A DNA stretch of 40,124 nt. Origin: Caldifarciminota bacterium (lineage in GTDB: Bacteria; Hydrothermota; Hydrothermia; LBFQ01). Location of the stretch: contig JALWYV010000054.1 in the NCBI GenBank assembly GCA_027003075.1, positions 1-40,124 on the forward strand, read 5' to 3'. A program made the position numbers and the translations under genes. Shown here in pieces: positions 1-8,491 of this stretch (its first letter is position 1; every line of letters begins with the position of its first letter). The notes under the pieces were generated by a model that saw nothing but the letters and a program-made list of their open reading frames with translations, made no database searches and had not been told where the DNA came from.

Positions 1-24
1 CGCCCACCCGGGCGGGGGTTTTTT
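1..24 (+). terminator. Rho-independent terminator of an upstream gene
   Basis: CGCCC (1-5) can pair with GGGCG (10-14), followed by a G run and six T residues (19-24). It ends a plus-strand gene lying before the window. The stem may extend left of base 1. Confidence 0.6.
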
Positions 25-30
25 CTGCTC

Positions 31-45
31 TATAATCTCTGTGGG
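31..45 (+). promoter_or_regulatory. -10 box (TATAAT) for a leaderless GTG-start gene
   Basis: A perfect TATAAT at 31-36 lies 8 nt before the GTG at 45, so transcription should begin at or next to the start codon. No Shine-Dalgarno sequence fits in between. No good -35 box is visible because the upstream terminator occupies that space. Confidence 0.55.
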
Positions 46-1289
46 TGTCTTATAGAAACTTATGGGATCTCTGGAAGGATAACCGCATATACGACCTCTA
101 CAGGGAGGCGAAGGAGCGGCTGGACCGGGACTTCAATAGATCCAACATGACCTACCTTCTCAAGGCCCTTGAAGATCTGGGTGACGTACGAAAGATGGAC
201 CTTTACCTGAGGCTCTGGAGGGAGAAGGTGGGAGACGACTCCTTCCTGCCCTGGGAGCTGTACGTCGCCTTCTTTTCCTGCGACACCGAGAGGCTTAAGG
301 GTATCCTATCCCGTACCGGGAACCTCATAATCAAGGCCGATATACTCGCCTCTTACTTCGGCAAGACGGACGAAGCCCTTAACCTGTTGGACAGGGTGGA
401 GAGGGAGGGTTTGAACAGAAACAGGTATCCGGATAAGGACGTATGGAAACTTGCCCTTGAGAGCGTACGTGTTAGAATCAGGTCCCTGCGTGGGGAGGAG
501 GTGAACGTGGACGTGGACGTATGGGAAAGTGAACTCGGTAAAGAGGTGATGCTATCTATGAAGGTATACCTCATGCTCTCCTCGGGGGAATTCGCAGAGT
601 ACGACGAACTTTACGACGATGAGTTGAAGAAACATTTCTCTAAGGGCGCACTCGGCGGTATACTCCGCCTGATGAGACCCAGGGCCTTCGTTGACGGGGA
701 CGCCATGACGCTTGAGATGCTTCTGAATACCTACGAGAAACTCGGAGACCGCTTCTCCTACCTGATGACGAAGATGAACCTTTCCCTTGTCAGGGGCGAA
801 GATCTACTTGAGGAGGAGGATTTACCTCCGGAGTGCGAGGTACTGCGTACCCACTACAACCTCATGAGAGCGTATCTGACGGGAGACAGGTACGTACCCC
901 CTTCTCAACTGCCCGGACTGGGTGATACGTGGTGGTACGCCAATAGGCGTATAAGGGACCTGCCCTACCTCTCTTTCGCCCGGAAGCTCCGCCTATACCA
1001 CGGTAAGAGGGAGGTGAAGTTCAGGAGCCGCAGGGTTGTGGTGGCCCTCGCCTTCGTACGGCTTCTTGGCAAGGAGGAGGCCCTCAGGCACCTGAACCTC
1101 ATCTTCCCCGGTGTCAGGAACCCCAGAAAGAGGTTCTATCAGGCCCTATCCTATCTGGGGAGGTACCTCTACGTACCTACGGACGCTCCTATCACCCTGA
1201 GGAGGGGTAACTTCCTTCGGGAGGAGAGAGAGGAGTGGGCGAGTTTCCTGAAATCCAGCGTTAAAGCTGAACGTACACGTTCGGCATAA
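45..1289 (+). CDS. TPR-like protein with possible C-terminal winged-helix domain
   Basis: This is a 414-residue soluble, mostly helical protein with no signal peptide. Residues about 1-300 read as degenerate helical hairpins of the TPR/SEL type. Residues about 311-395 resemble the winged-helix fold of SARP/BTAD-type regulators: a short beta lead-in (KLRLYHGKREVKF), a helix, a putative recognition segment with RNPRKRFYQALSYLGRYL, and a closing hairpin. Usual SARP regulators carry the winged helix at the N-terminus, so the order here would be reversed. The start is GTG at 45, directly behind a TATAAT. The family could not be named with certainty. It could be a transcription regulator or only a TPR scaffold. 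Confidence 0.5.
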   Translation: MSYRNLWDLWKDNRIYDLYREAKERLDRDFNRSNMTYLLKALEDLGDVRKMDLYLRLWREKVGDDSFLPWELYVAFFSCDTERLKGILSRTGNLIIKADILASYFGKTDEALNLLDRVEREGLNRNRYPDKDVWKLALESVRVRIRSLRGEEVNVDVDVWESELGKEVMLSMKVYLMLSSGEFAEYDELYDDELKKHFSKGALGGILRLMRPRAFVDGDAMTLEMLLNTYEKLGDRFSYLMTKMNLSLVRGEDLLEEEDLPPECEVLRTHYNLMRAYLTGDRYVPPSQLPGLGDTWWYANRRIRDLPYLSFARKLRLYHGKREVKFRSRRVVVALAFVRLLGKEEALRHLNLIFPGVRNPRKRFYQALSYLGRYLYVPTDAPITLRRGNFLREEREEWASFLKSSVKAERTRSA

Positions 1290-1322
1290 CAAAATCGCTC
1301 CGCAACCTCCTCCTGTGAAGCC

Positions 1323-1628
1323 TCAGAAGGCGTATCCGACTATACCTCCCACCAGACCTCCGGCACACGCCCCACCGCACGTACCCAGACCACAGGTGCC
1401 TAACATTAGGTCAACACAGCACCCCGCACCACCTCCTGCTGCCGCACCGACCACACCGAAGAGCAAAGCCCTTCCAAACCTGCTATCATCCCCGGCAGCC
1501 GTATTCACGTACTCCGCGGTCTGTACGTAGGCTTCCTTTATCTCTGCCATAGCATGGGGGGACTTCGGAAGGTCCAGCCCCGTGTAGTACCCCAGACTAA
1601 GCGCTCCTGCGAAGATCATCTTAAGCAT
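1323..1628 (-). CDS. small Gly/Ala/Cys-rich membrane-active-looking protein
   Basis: This is a 101-residue protein I do not recognise. Its N-terminus (MLKMIFAGALSLGYYTG) is a possible export signal. Residues about 51-101 form a glycine-zipper-like hydrophobic stretch (GVVGAAAGGGAG, then GLVGGIVGYAF) enclosing five cysteines: a CC pair and three CxG-type cysteines. Glycine zippers occur in outer-membrane-anchored small proteins and in pore-forming bacteriocins, and sequence alone does not decide between them. A weak -10 (TAAATT, 1638-1643) lies 9 nt before the ATG, as at other genes here. The Gly/Cys-rich codons give an open shadow frame on the plus strand, but the minus frame has the promoter and the protein-like character. 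Confidence 0.55.
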   Translation of the reverse strand: MLKMIFAGALSLGYYTGLDLPKSPHAMAEIKEAYVQTAEYVNTAAGDDSRFGRALLFGVVGAAAGGGAGCCVDLMLGTCGLGTCGGACAGGLVGGIVGYAF

Positions 1629-1637
1629 GGTACGTGT

Positions 1638-1643
1638 AATTTA
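1638..1643 (-). promoter_or_regulatory. weak -10 box for the small Gly/Cys-rich gene
   Basis: On the minus strand TAAATT lies 9 nt before the ATG at 1628, matching the leaderless spacing seen elsewhere in the window. No Shine-Dalgarno sequence is present. Confidence 0.3.
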
Positions 1644-1698
1644 AGGAGGCGGGAGAGAGGTCCTGGAACATGTTCAACATACGAGGTTGAACAGTACC

Positions 1699-2913
1699 TT
1701 ACACCTTCAGGGTGAAGTCAACGCTCTGGGCGTTTTGGGATTTATCAAAGGAAGATGAGAATTCCGCCCTGCCGTAGAAATCGTCAAAAGACTTCATGAC
1801 CTTCAGTATAGAGAATACATCCCGGCTCCTGTAAGTCTTGTACACCCTACCTGCGACGTACGTCGCCAGAGTCGCTCCGTTTAAAAAGTAGGACACGGGT
1901 TCCATTGATAGGGCAAGGAGATAGTTGTTCTCGTAAAAGTTGTATATCTTCGCCTTCGCCCCATCTCTATAAACTTCAATATCAAACACCCCGAAACCGA
2001 GGTAGTTACCCATAGAGAAGAGCCTCCTTATGTACTCGTCTTCGTCCTGCGTACCTCCTATAAGCAGATCCCCTATAGGGGTGGATTCAAGGGAGACGTA
2101 CGTAAAGAAGACGCAGGCGTACCCTGCTAAAGTCATCACGTATCTGGCGGAGTCTTCATCGGCAAGTTCCAGGATCCTCATGTTAGCGTAAGAGTAGTAC
2201 TCGGTTGGAAGTTGGCTTACCCAGACCTTCCCGACATCTTTAAACCTTGATGGGATCGCAATGATCCCGGATCTGTCCGGAGGGGGTATGAGGGGGATTA
2301 TCTTTGACATGTTTTCGGATCTTTCCTTCAGGCCCTCCTTCACCTCGTACAGCTTAACCCTTGAGTAGTCCGGATCCGGATAGTTAACTCGCTCTCCCCT
2401 TACCCCAACCTTCAGCCTGCATATAGGGTCTCCCATTGCTATGCACTCCGTCTCTTCAACGTAGAGTCTTCCGGGATCAACGTCCAGAGCAGCTTCAAGG
2501 AGACCGGCTATAAAACCCCTCTCAACGTCGCATACGGGGACGGATGATATACCCTTCATCACTTTCATGTGGGTATGGGCGTGGGTGGAGGCTATAAGGC
2601 TTATATCCTCTGTACCTCTTACGTTCAGCACACCCAGTCCCCTGCTCTTGAAGTACCGCATACCCAACTCGTAGGTCTGCCTGTCGTTCAGATTGTACCT
2701 CTCCTTCAGGCGTTTAAATAGCCTGTGGTGGGCGAACTCAGATGCTCTGTACACTATCTCCTTTCCACTCTCTTCACCGAGGATCATCCTTATACCGTAG
2801 GAGAAGAAGTGGTTGAAGATGTTGCAGTGGTAAGTAACGGGTATCCCCTCAACCGTCAGGATACCCGTGGCCGGATCGTAGTTTACCAGATCAAGGCTAC
2901 TCTTAATTTCCAT
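1699..2913 (-). CDS. tandem V4R-domain ligand-binding protein
   Basis: This is a 404-residue protein. Residues about 30-170 match the V4R (4-vinyl reductase) domain found in aromatic-sensing regulators and bacteriochlorophyll-type proteins: VPVCDVERGFIAGLL, then YVEETECIAMGDPICRLKV. Residues about 280-370 look like a second, degenerate V4R repeat (LGFGVFDIEVYRDG, then a G-A-T-L-A segment), without the Cys of the first. V4R domains bind small hydrophobic or metal ligands. The start is ATG at 2913, with GGAGG six bases upstream; an upstream TTG is in frame but has no ribosome binding site. It overlaps the end of the preceding gene by 11 bases, so the two are translationally coupled. No DNA-binding domain is visible. 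Confidence 0.6.
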   Translation of the reverse strand: MEIKSSLDLVNYDPATGILTVEGIPVTYHCNIFNHFFSYGIRMILGEESGKEIVYRASEFAHHRLFKRLKERYNLNDRQTYELGMRYFKSRGLGVLNVRGTEDISLIASTHAHTHMKVMKGISSVPVCDVERGFIAGLLEAALDVDPGRLYVEETECIAMGDPICRLKVGVRGERVNYPDPDYSRVKLYEVKEGLKERSENMSKIIPLIPPPDRSGIIAIPSRFKDVGKVWVSQLPTEYYSYANMRILELADEDSARYVMTLAGYACVFFTYVSLESTPIGDLLIGGTQDEDEYIRRLFSMGNYLGFGVFDIEVYRDGAKAKIYNFYENNYLLALSMEPVSYFLNGATLATYVAGRVYKTYRSRDVFSILKVMKSFDDFYGRAEFSSSFDKSQNAQSVDFTLKV

Positions 2914-3880
2914 TCTCTTCCTCCGTTTCAACGCTTACTTTTAATCTACTCTCCACTTCCTTCACGAGGGCATTAGGGTCCGGGTTACGGGCCATGGCGT
3001 TCCTTATCATTATCTCAACCATTTTCTTAGGTACCTGAACCTGATCCAGAGGTATCGCGTTAAGTATTCGTCTCAACCTCTCGTGATAGGATCGCACGAT
3101 CCCTACGCCCTCATCCCTGCGGAGCATCCGTACATCCTCGGAATCGCACAGGATTATTCTATCTTTCCCGTACCCCCACATCGCCCACATTACCCTTGAG
3201 TCCTTTACCTTTTCGGTTATATCGGGTACGGAGACGTCAAAGGGTTTTTTAAAGTGTAGAAGGGATCTAACAAAAGTTTCGGGGTCATCTGCTATGGCCC
3301 ATACGCGCTCGTGTCCCAGATCTATACGTACGAGGTTGTACACTGGTAATACGAATCCGATACTTCCCTCAAAATCCCCAAAGGCCCGCATAAGTTTCAA
3401 AACGTTTTCACGTATAGGGCCAAACATTCTCAGAAAGTCGTTCAGACCCTCAGAGCCTTCAACGTAGGTATTAACGAATCCCATATTTAGAGGATCGTCC
3501 GTACGAGTATCCTTATCTGGCAGGATGGAGAACATGGACGCGATCTTTTCGGGAGGTATATCCATGAACTCCTTTTCCAGCTCCCACCCGTTGTCCATCG
3601 CCGTCTTTATGGCGTTCTCTATAACCCTCTGAGTGTACTCCTTTAGCCGCTGCAGGTACCTATCTCCGTTCTTTTGAAAGGCGTATCTGTACAGGTTGTC
3701 AAAAACGTAGGTTTCTACCTCGTCGTCGCTCAGAAGACCTTCCCACCATTTTTCCTTTACCAGAAAACTCTCTGCATAGATAGGTTCACCGTTGAACACA
3801 TAAACTGTGAGGAGAGGATCCTGAAATAACCTCCTTCGGTACACTAACACTCCGTTTTTGCCTCTTCCCCTTTCCCCCAT
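2903..3880 (-). CDS. conserved-looking hypothetical protein, partner of the V4R protein
   Basis: This is a 325-residue cytosolic protein of unrecognised family. It has an N-terminal beta-rich part (GVLVYRRRLF, then LTVYVFNGEPIYAESF), a middle helical part with several Trp and Asp/Glu residues, and a beta segment near residues 190-250 (GSIGFVLPVYNLVRIDLG, DRIILCDSEDVRML). The start is ATG at 3880 with GGAG nine bases upstream; an in-frame stop further upstream excludes a longer start. Its end overlaps the V4R gene, so the two proteins probably act together. An inverted repeat sits just upstream of the start. No function is assigned. Confidence 0.55.
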   Translation of the reverse strand: MGERGRGKNGVLVYRRRLFQDPLLTVYVFNGEPIYAESFLVKEKWWEGLLSDDEVETYVFDNLYRYAFQKNGDRYLQRLKEYTQRVIENAIKTAMDNGWELEKEFMDIPPEKIASMFSILPDKDTRTDDPLNMGFVNTYVEGSEGLNDFLRMFGPIRENVLKLMRAFGDFEGSIGFVLPVYNLVRIDLGHERVWAIADDPETFVRSLLHFKKPFDVSVPDITEKVKDSRVMWAMWGYGKDRIILCDSEDVRMLRRDEGVGIVRSYHERLRRILNAIPLDQVQVPKKMVEIMIRNAMARNPDPNALVKEVESRLKVSVETEEENGN

Positions 3881-3899
3881 CGTTGGACACTCCGTGCAT

Positions 3900-3918
3900 C
3901 CATTCTACAGAAGAATGG
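3900..3918. promoter_or_regulatory. inverted repeat overlapping a putative -10 box
   Basis: CCATTCT (3900-3906) and AGAATGG (3912-3918) form a perfect 7-bp inverted repeat with a 5-base spacer. Read on the minus strand, the left arm contains TAGAAT, a -10-like hexamer for the V4R operon. An operator overlapping the promoter is a reasonable guess. Confidence 0.35.
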
Positions 3919-3964
3919 GATAAACGGTACAGAACAGTTGCCGCTTATACGACACCGTTAAAGA

Positions 3965-4972
3965 CTACGGGAGATATTCCACTATCTCCCCCACCAGCTC
4001 TTCCCTCAGGTTCGGGTTGAACCCGCGTACTCTCCTCTCTTTCCTCTCGTGGAGTACGAGCGAACGAGCGTTATGGACACCCAGCCTCTCTATCATGCCC
4101 ATCTCCATAAGTTTCCTGTCAAGAAATCCGGCGGCGGGGAAAACGCTGAACACCCTCGTTCCGAGGAGGACGGCCTCCCTGGTCATGGTTCCACCCCCAC
4201 CTACAAAGGCGTCCGACCAGTACAACAGCTGTGGGCCATCTATCGGACGGGGAAGTAGCGTTATACCGTACCTTCGGGCAAAGACTCCGTCCTCTGGATT
4301 CCTCTGCAGGACCCTCACGTCGTACCCTTTCCCCTTGAGAACGCCAAGGACCTCCCAGAATTCACCGTATCCTTTGCTGTACAGGGAGGACGTTGATGGC
4401 GGACGGGCCACGACGAGGGGCCGGGAGAAGGGGGAAAGCACCCTTTCGGGGAAAGTCGGATCCGGAACGAAATCCCTCAGGTAAACCTCCTCCTTGAGTC
4501 CCCTGTACCTTACCACCTTTTCCGGCTTTGCGCCGAACCTCCTGAGGGCCTCATCCGGGAACCACTCCTGCACGTGGACCCTGTGGGCCAACCTGAAGGC
4601 GAGGTGGTTAGCCGGCTGCCCGTCGTAGTCCATGTACGTCCATACCTGAAGGCCGGCCATCCTCCCTGCCAGAATGGCATCGTAGGAGTTGTGGGACAGG
4701 GCAAGTTTTACACCCTTCCCCCTTACGAACTTATAGAGGGCTAACGCCCTTTTGAGTAGGGAGTAAGCCTTCTTCACCTTACCCTTTCCACCGTACCTGC
4801 CCAGAGGTACGAAGTTTAAACCTAACCTTCTCGCCAGAGGTACGGTCTCAGAGAAGTCACGTGCCGTCACGATAACCCTTATCCCCCTGCCCTCCAGATC
4901 CCGTATTATCGGGGCGAAGAACATCACCTGAGGGGAGTTGGCCAGATCTATCCAGACTGCAGGTTTCATCAC
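3965..4972 (-). CDS. DUF354 family glycosyltransferase-like protein
   Basis: This 335-residue protein has the hallmarks of the DUF354 family (GT-B-like fold): IWIDLANSPQV-like opening (VWIDLANSPQVMFFAP), ALSHNSYDAILAGRMAG, and a C-terminal nucleotide-sugar-like loop FVGGGGTMTREAVLLGTRVFS. Family members are found mostly in archaea and thermophiles and have no settled function; sugar transfer or sugar-nucleotide epimerisation is presumed. The start is ambiguous: GTG at 4972, or ATG at 4969 overlapping the TGA stop of ribD by one base. Either way it is translationally coupled to ribD. Confidence 0.75.
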   Translation of the reverse strand: MMKPAVWIDLANSPQVMFFAPIIRDLEGRGIRVIVTARDFSETVPLARRLGLNFVPLGRYGGKGKVKKAYSLLKRALALYKFVRGKGVKLALSHNSYDAILAGRMAGLQVWTYMDYDGQPANHLAFRLAHRVHVQEWFPDEALRRFGAKPEKVVRYRGLKEEVYLRDFVPDPTFPERVLSPFSRPLVVARPPSTSSLYSKGYGEFWEVLGVLKGKGYDVRVLQRNPEDGVFARRYGITLLPRPIDGPQLLYWSDAFVGGGGTMTREAVLLGTRVFSVFPAAGFLDRKLMEMGMIERLGVHNARSLVLHERKERRVRGFNPNLREELVGEIVEYLP

Positions 4973-6033
4973 CGTTCCGGCCTGAGTACAAGCAGGAGGT
5001 CCCTCCCGACCCCCTCCACCCTCTCAACGGCGTAATCTACGGCGGAGCTGACGTTCAGCCTGTCTCCGAATACACCGAAATCTCCGCCAAGGAACTTCGG
5101 GGCGACGAAGGCGTAGATCTTATCAACCGGACCGGATTTAAGGAAGGACGTGAATACGTTCCTTCCCCCCTCCACTAATACGGAGGTTATACCCCTCCCT
5201 TTAAGTACGCTTAGAGCCTCGTTCAAATCACCGGAGAACCTGACGACTTCAACCGACGGGGGAAGCTCACACGCCGGCTTTTCAACCGACAGGAGGAGGG
5301 TAGGGGATCCGTCTGAGAACACCCTCGCGTCGCACGGCAGGTTTCCGGAGCGGCTGAGTACCACCCTGAGGGGTTGCCTCTCCGTGAAGGTGTGCCTTAC
5401 GGTTAGAAGGGGGTCGTCAGTCCTCACGGTGCCGGCGCCGACGAGAACGGCGTCGTAGTAGGACCTTAGAAGGTGGACCCTTTGCCGGGCATTCTCGCCC
5501 GTTATCCATCGGGCCTCCCCCATGTGATCGGCTATCCTTCCGTCAAGAGTTAAGGCCATCTTCAGGGCCACGAAGGGCCTGCCCTTCTCGTGGAAGGTGA
5601 AGAACACCTCGTTCTGTCTCCTTACCTCATCCTCTAAGACCCCGACCCTCACCTCAACCCCGGCCTCCCTGAGCCGCTTTACCCCTCCTCCCTTAACCTT
5701 CGGATTGGGGTCAAGTGATCCTACCACCACCCTCCTTATGCCGGCGTCTATTATGGCGTCGGTACATGGGGGCTGTTTACCGTGGAAGTTGTGAGGTTCA
5801 AGGGTTACGTACATGGTCCCTCCACGGGCGGAGGGCCCCGCATCCTCTATCGCCCTCACCTCGGCGTGCTTGTCCCCGTACCTTCTGTGGTATCCCACAC
5901 CCACAACCCTGCCTTCCCGTACGATAACCGCCCCCACGATGGGGTTGGGGGAGACGAACCCCCTTCCCAGTTCGGCCAGCTCAAGCGCCAGCCTCATGTA
6001 CTCCTCGTCGGAGGCTTTGAAGGGTAGGAACAT
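4969..6033 (-). CDS. ribD: bifunctional riboflavin deaminase/reductase RibD
   Basis: This 354-residue protein catalyses the second and third steps of riboflavin synthesis: deamination of the pyrimidine and NADPH reduction of the ribose side chain. The N-terminal deaminase domain (about 1-145) contains FVSPNPIVGAVIV, the zinc/catalytic HAE (56-58) and PPC (88-90). The C-terminal reductase domain (about 150-354) starts RPFVALKMALTLDGRIA and includes EGGRNVFTSFL. The usual zinc-binding Cys of the PCSH motif is replaced: the sequence reads LEPHNFHG with His81, so zinc would be held by His56, His81 and Cys90. No other rib genes are near. It follows a small hypothetical gene by one base. Confidence 0.9.
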   Translation of the reverse strand: MFLPFKASDEEYMRLALELAELGRGFVSPNPIVGAVIVREGRVVGVGYHRRYGDKHAEVRAIEDAGPSARGGTMYVTLEPHNFHGKQPPCTDAIIDAGIRRVVVGSLDPNPKVKGGGVKRLREAGVEVRVGVLEDEVRRQNEVFFTFHEKGRPFVALKMALTLDGRIADHMGEARWITGENARQRVHLLRSYYDAVLVGAGTVRTDDPLLTVRHTFTERQPLRVVLSRSGNLPCDARVFSDGSPTLLLSVEKPACELPPSVEVVRFSGDLNEALSVLKGRGITSVLVEGGRNVFTSFLKSGPVDKIYAFVAPKFLGGDFGVFGDRLNVSSAVDYAVERVEGVGRDLLLVLRPER

Positions 6034-6034
6034 C

Positions 6035-6340
6035 TTAAAAGAACCTTCCGGGGGCTATCTCCTCGTCAAGCCAGGGGAACCTGTGCCTGTACTCCCTCAC
6101 GAAACGCGGGTATAGGATACCTCCGAGAATGTGTTTTATGAAGGTCTTAACGTCCTCCTCGTCCGCCCTTCCGGTGTAGATGTCGTCTATTATCTCGGCC
6201 ACCTGATAGGCGCCCGGGGGAAGGGAGGCGGCGTCATATCCCGCCTTCCTGTAATCCCCGAACTCCCACATCACGAGGTATACGGCCAGGATGATGGCCT
6301 CCACCCACTCCTTCCTCCTGTTCTCTACGTCGGTACCCAT
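6035..6340 (-). CDS. small hypothetical protein, first gene of the ribD operon
   Basis: This is a 101-residue, largely helical protein with no recognised family. It contains EWVEAIILAVYLVMWEFGDYRKAGYD-like hydrophobic and acidic helices, but no clear membrane segment or cysteine. It starts at ATG 6340 behind a -10-like TAGAAT and stops one base before ribD, so the two share a transcript. The conserved-looking Trp and Tyr residues suggest a real folded protein. Confidence 0.6.
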   Translation of the reverse strand: MGTDVENRRKEWVEAIILAVYLVMWEFGDYRKAGYDAASLPPGAYQVAEIIDDIYTGRADEEDVKTFIKHILGGILYPRFVREYRHRFPWLDEEIAPGRFF

Positions 6341-6349
6341 CTGGTGCGT

Positions 6350-6355
6350 ATTCTA
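6350..6355 (-). promoter_or_regulatory. -10 box for the ribD operon (leaderless)
   Basis: TAGAAT on the minus strand lies exactly 9 nt before the ATG at 6340. No ribosome binding site fits between them. Confidence 0.45.
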
Positions 6356-6362
6356 AGCGGGA

Positions 6363-6839
6363 CTAAGGCAGAAGGGTCTCTATCTCTGGCAGGAAAGCCC
6401 TCCCCTCCTTAAACAGGTTCCGCACTATTCGGGCCGTGGCCCCCCATACCACCCCCAGGTCGGTTTTTACCGTGTCCTCGTAAATGAGGGGCCGGAGGGT
6501 CCTCAGTGGTACGAAGGCGAAATCATCAACCTCGGCAGGGTTCGGTTTTATCCTTCCGGGGCTTTTAAGGAGGGCGACGAAGGGGAACACCTTTATGTTC
6601 GTCATCAGCGTCTTCACTGGAGAGAGTTCACCCACGATGAAGTAATCGGACGGCGTAAGGGACAGCTCTTCCTCCAATTCCCTTGTGAGCGCCCCCTCAA
6701 GGGATTCGCCCGACTTCACCATCCCACCCGGAAAACCTATCTCCCCTCCGTGCTGGCCGAGGTCCGGGTTTCGCCTTATCAGGAGTACGTCAAACCCCCT
6801 CACCAGTACTCCCACCACCGCCCTCTTTACTTTGGGCAT
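6363..6839 (-). CDS. NUDIX hydrolase, coenzyme A pyrophosphatase-like
   Basis: This 158-residue protein carries a NUDIX box at about residues 38-61 (GGMVKSGESLEGALTRELEE), preceded by QHGGEIGFPGG, which resembles the CoA-pyrophosphatase signature GQ-x-x-FPGG. The metal-binding REL-EE core is intact, although the final Gly of the box is Leu. It probably hydrolyses CoA or a related nucleoside diphosphate to a phosphopantetheine and an ADP moiety. Its ATG overlaps the TAA of the upstream PrcB_C-like gene (TAATG), so it is the third gene of the eno transcript. Confidence 0.8.
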   Translation of the reverse strand: MPKVKRAVVGVLVRGFDVLLIRRNPDLGQHGGEIGFPGGMVKSGESLEGALTRELEEELSLTPSDYFIVGELSPVKTLMTNIKVFPFVALLKSPGRIKPNPAEVDDFAFVPLRTLRPLIYEDTVKTDLGVVWGATARIVRNLFKEGRAFLPEIETLLP

Positions 6840-7210
6840 TACTTCTTACCGCACCTCTTTATATCAAGCGCTACGGGCAGTCGCTCAGGTACGTCCACCT
6901 TCACCGCCACGAATGGGGACGTGATCACCTGAATGACCATGGAGCCGGGTTTGGGACACCTCTCGCGGGCGACCACCACCAGTTTGCCCCCCTTGATCTC
7001 TACCTTCTCCACGTCCACGCCGTACCCGCCCGTGGGTCTCTGTCCCAGAAAGATCAGTAGGGTGGTACTGTCCCCCTCCGGTACCAGCTCCGCATATGTA
7101 CTATCCCACCACACCGCCTTCTCCTCCATTACGCCCGACATGTAGCCCTCGGCTACCTTCTCCCAGGTTACGGGGTTGCTGCGCCCCATGCTCATAAGGA
7201 GTAACATCAT
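6839..7210 (-). CDS. PrcB_C-like domain protein
   Basis: This is a 123-residue protein. The C-terminal two thirds match the PrcB C-terminal domain: [29 protein letters not shown], a Pro/Lys segment, then [11 protein letters not shown]. The TGGY segment is typical of the family. The N-terminus (MMLLLMSMG) is short and hydrophobic, so export is possible but not certain. It overlaps the eno stop codon (ATGA), so it is translated from the enolase mRNA. The role of the domain is not established. Confidence 0.65.
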   Translation of the reverse strand: MMLLLMSMGRSNPVTWEKVAEGYMSGVMEEKAVWWDSTYAELVPEGDSTTLLIFLGQRPTGGYGVDVEKVEIKGGKLVVVARERCPKPGSMVIQVITSPFVAVKVDVPERLPVALDIKRCGKK

Positions 7211-8442
7211 GATCCGATCTCGTCCTCAATTTCAAGGAGGCGGTTGTACTTCGCCGTCCTCTCACCCCTCGCAATCGCTCCCGTCTTTATCCATCCGCTA
7301 TTTACAGCCACAGACAGGTCGGCTATGGTCGTGTCCTCCGTCTCTCCGGACCTGTGGGAAATTACGGTCTTCCATCCGGCTTTGTGGGTCATCTCAACGG
7401 CTTCAAGGGTCTCCGTGAGGGTACCTATCTGGTTGAGCTTTATAAGTACGGCGTTGGAATAGCCCTTCTCAATCCCCTTCGCTATCAGCTTCGGATTGGT
7501 CGTATAGACGTCGTCCCCCACGATCATCAGGCGATGGCCGAACTCACGGGTTATGAGCCGCCATCCCTCGTGGTCGTCCTCGGAGAACGGATCCTCTATG
7601 GACACGATAGGGTATGAGTTTATATAATCTTCGTAAACTCTCAAGAGCTCTTCCCGCCCTATCTTCTTACCCTCAAACGTGTACTTTTCCTCAGCAGAAT
7701 CGTAAAGCTCGGAGGCCGCAACGTCCAGACTGAGGAATATCTCGTGTCCGAGTTTGTATCCGGCCTTCTCTATAGCCTCCACTAAGAGATCAAGGGCCTC
7801 CCTGTGGGTCCTGAGGTTCGGAGCGAAACCGCCCTCGTCTCCCAGGCCCGTACTGAGGCCCCTGCCTTTAAGTATCCCCTTTAAAGTATGGTAGATCTCG
7901 CTTCCGGCCCGTACCCTATCCCTGAACTTCTTTATTCCCTTCGGCGTGATCATGAACTCCTGTATGTCCAGGTTGTTGTCGGCGTGCTTTCCTCCGTTTA
8001 TGAAGTTCATAAGGGGAACCGGGAGGAGGTGGGCGTTCGTACCCCCTATGTACCTATATAAGGGAAGTCTCAGAGAGTTGGCCGCGGCGTGAGCTACGGC
8101 CAGAGATACGCCGAGGATGGCGTTGGCACCGAGACGCGCCTTATGGGGAGTACCGTCCAGATTTACGAGCAGGCGATCTATACCCACCTGATCGTAGGCA
8201 TCCTTCCCTATAAGGGCCTTGGCTATCTCGTCCTCAACGTTTCTGACGGCGTTCAACACCCCTTTACCCATGTACCTCTTATCTCCATCCCTGAGTTCTA
8301 CGGCCTCGTTCTTACCCGTGGAGGCTCCGGATGGTACCCTGGCCACGCCCACGCTCCCGTCCTCAAGGGTACATTTAACCATAACGGTGGGGTTGCCGCG
8401 GGAGTCCAGAATCTCAAGCGCCCTCAAAGAGACGATCTTCAT
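7207..8442 (-). CDS. eno: enolase (phosphopyruvate hydratase)
   Basis: This 411-residue protein interconverts 2-phosphoglycerate and phosphoenolpyruvate in glycolysis and gluconeogenesis. Family landmarks are complete: [18 protein letters not shown] at the start, [19 protein letters not shown], the GDEGGFAPN loop, the metal ligands in [23 protein letters not shown] and [10 protein letters not shown], the catalytic Lys in [13 protein letters not shown], and [19 protein letters not shown]. It lacks the final ~15-20 residues of many bacterial enolases but is otherwise full length. It heads an operon with the PrcB_C-like and NUDIX genes. Confidence 0.97.
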   Translation of the reverse strand: MKIVSLRALEILDSRGNPTVMVKCTLEDGSVGVARVPSGASTGKNEAVELRDGDKRYMGKGVLNAVRNVEDEIAKALIGKDAYDQVGIDRLLVNLDGTPHKARLGANAILGVSLAVAHAAANSLRLPLYRYIGGTNAHLLPVPLMNFINGGKHADNNLDIQEFMITPKGIKKFRDRVRAGSEIYHTLKGILKGRGLSTGLGDEGGFAPNLRTHREALDLLVEAIEKAGYKLGHEIFLSLDVAASELYDSAEEKYTFEGKKIGREELLRVYEDYINSYPIVSIEDPFSEDDHEGWRLITREFGHRLMIVGDDVYTTNPKLIAKGIEKGYSNAVLIKLNQIGTLTETLEAVEMTHKAGWKTVISHRSGETEDTTIADLSVAVNSGWIKTGAIARGERTAKYNRLLEIEDEIGS

Positions 8443-8451
8443 AGGAAAGGT

Positions 8452-8457
8452 ATTTTA
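8452..8457 (-). promoter_or_regulatory. -10 box for eno (leaderless)
   Basis: TAAAAT on the minus strand lies exactly 9 nt before the enolase ATG. A weak CTGACG lies 19 bases further upstream as a possible -35. No Shine-Dalgarno sequence is present. Confidence 0.5.
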
Positions 8458-8491
8458 TCCCCGAAAGTTCGTAAATCGTCAGGCTTCCCGA

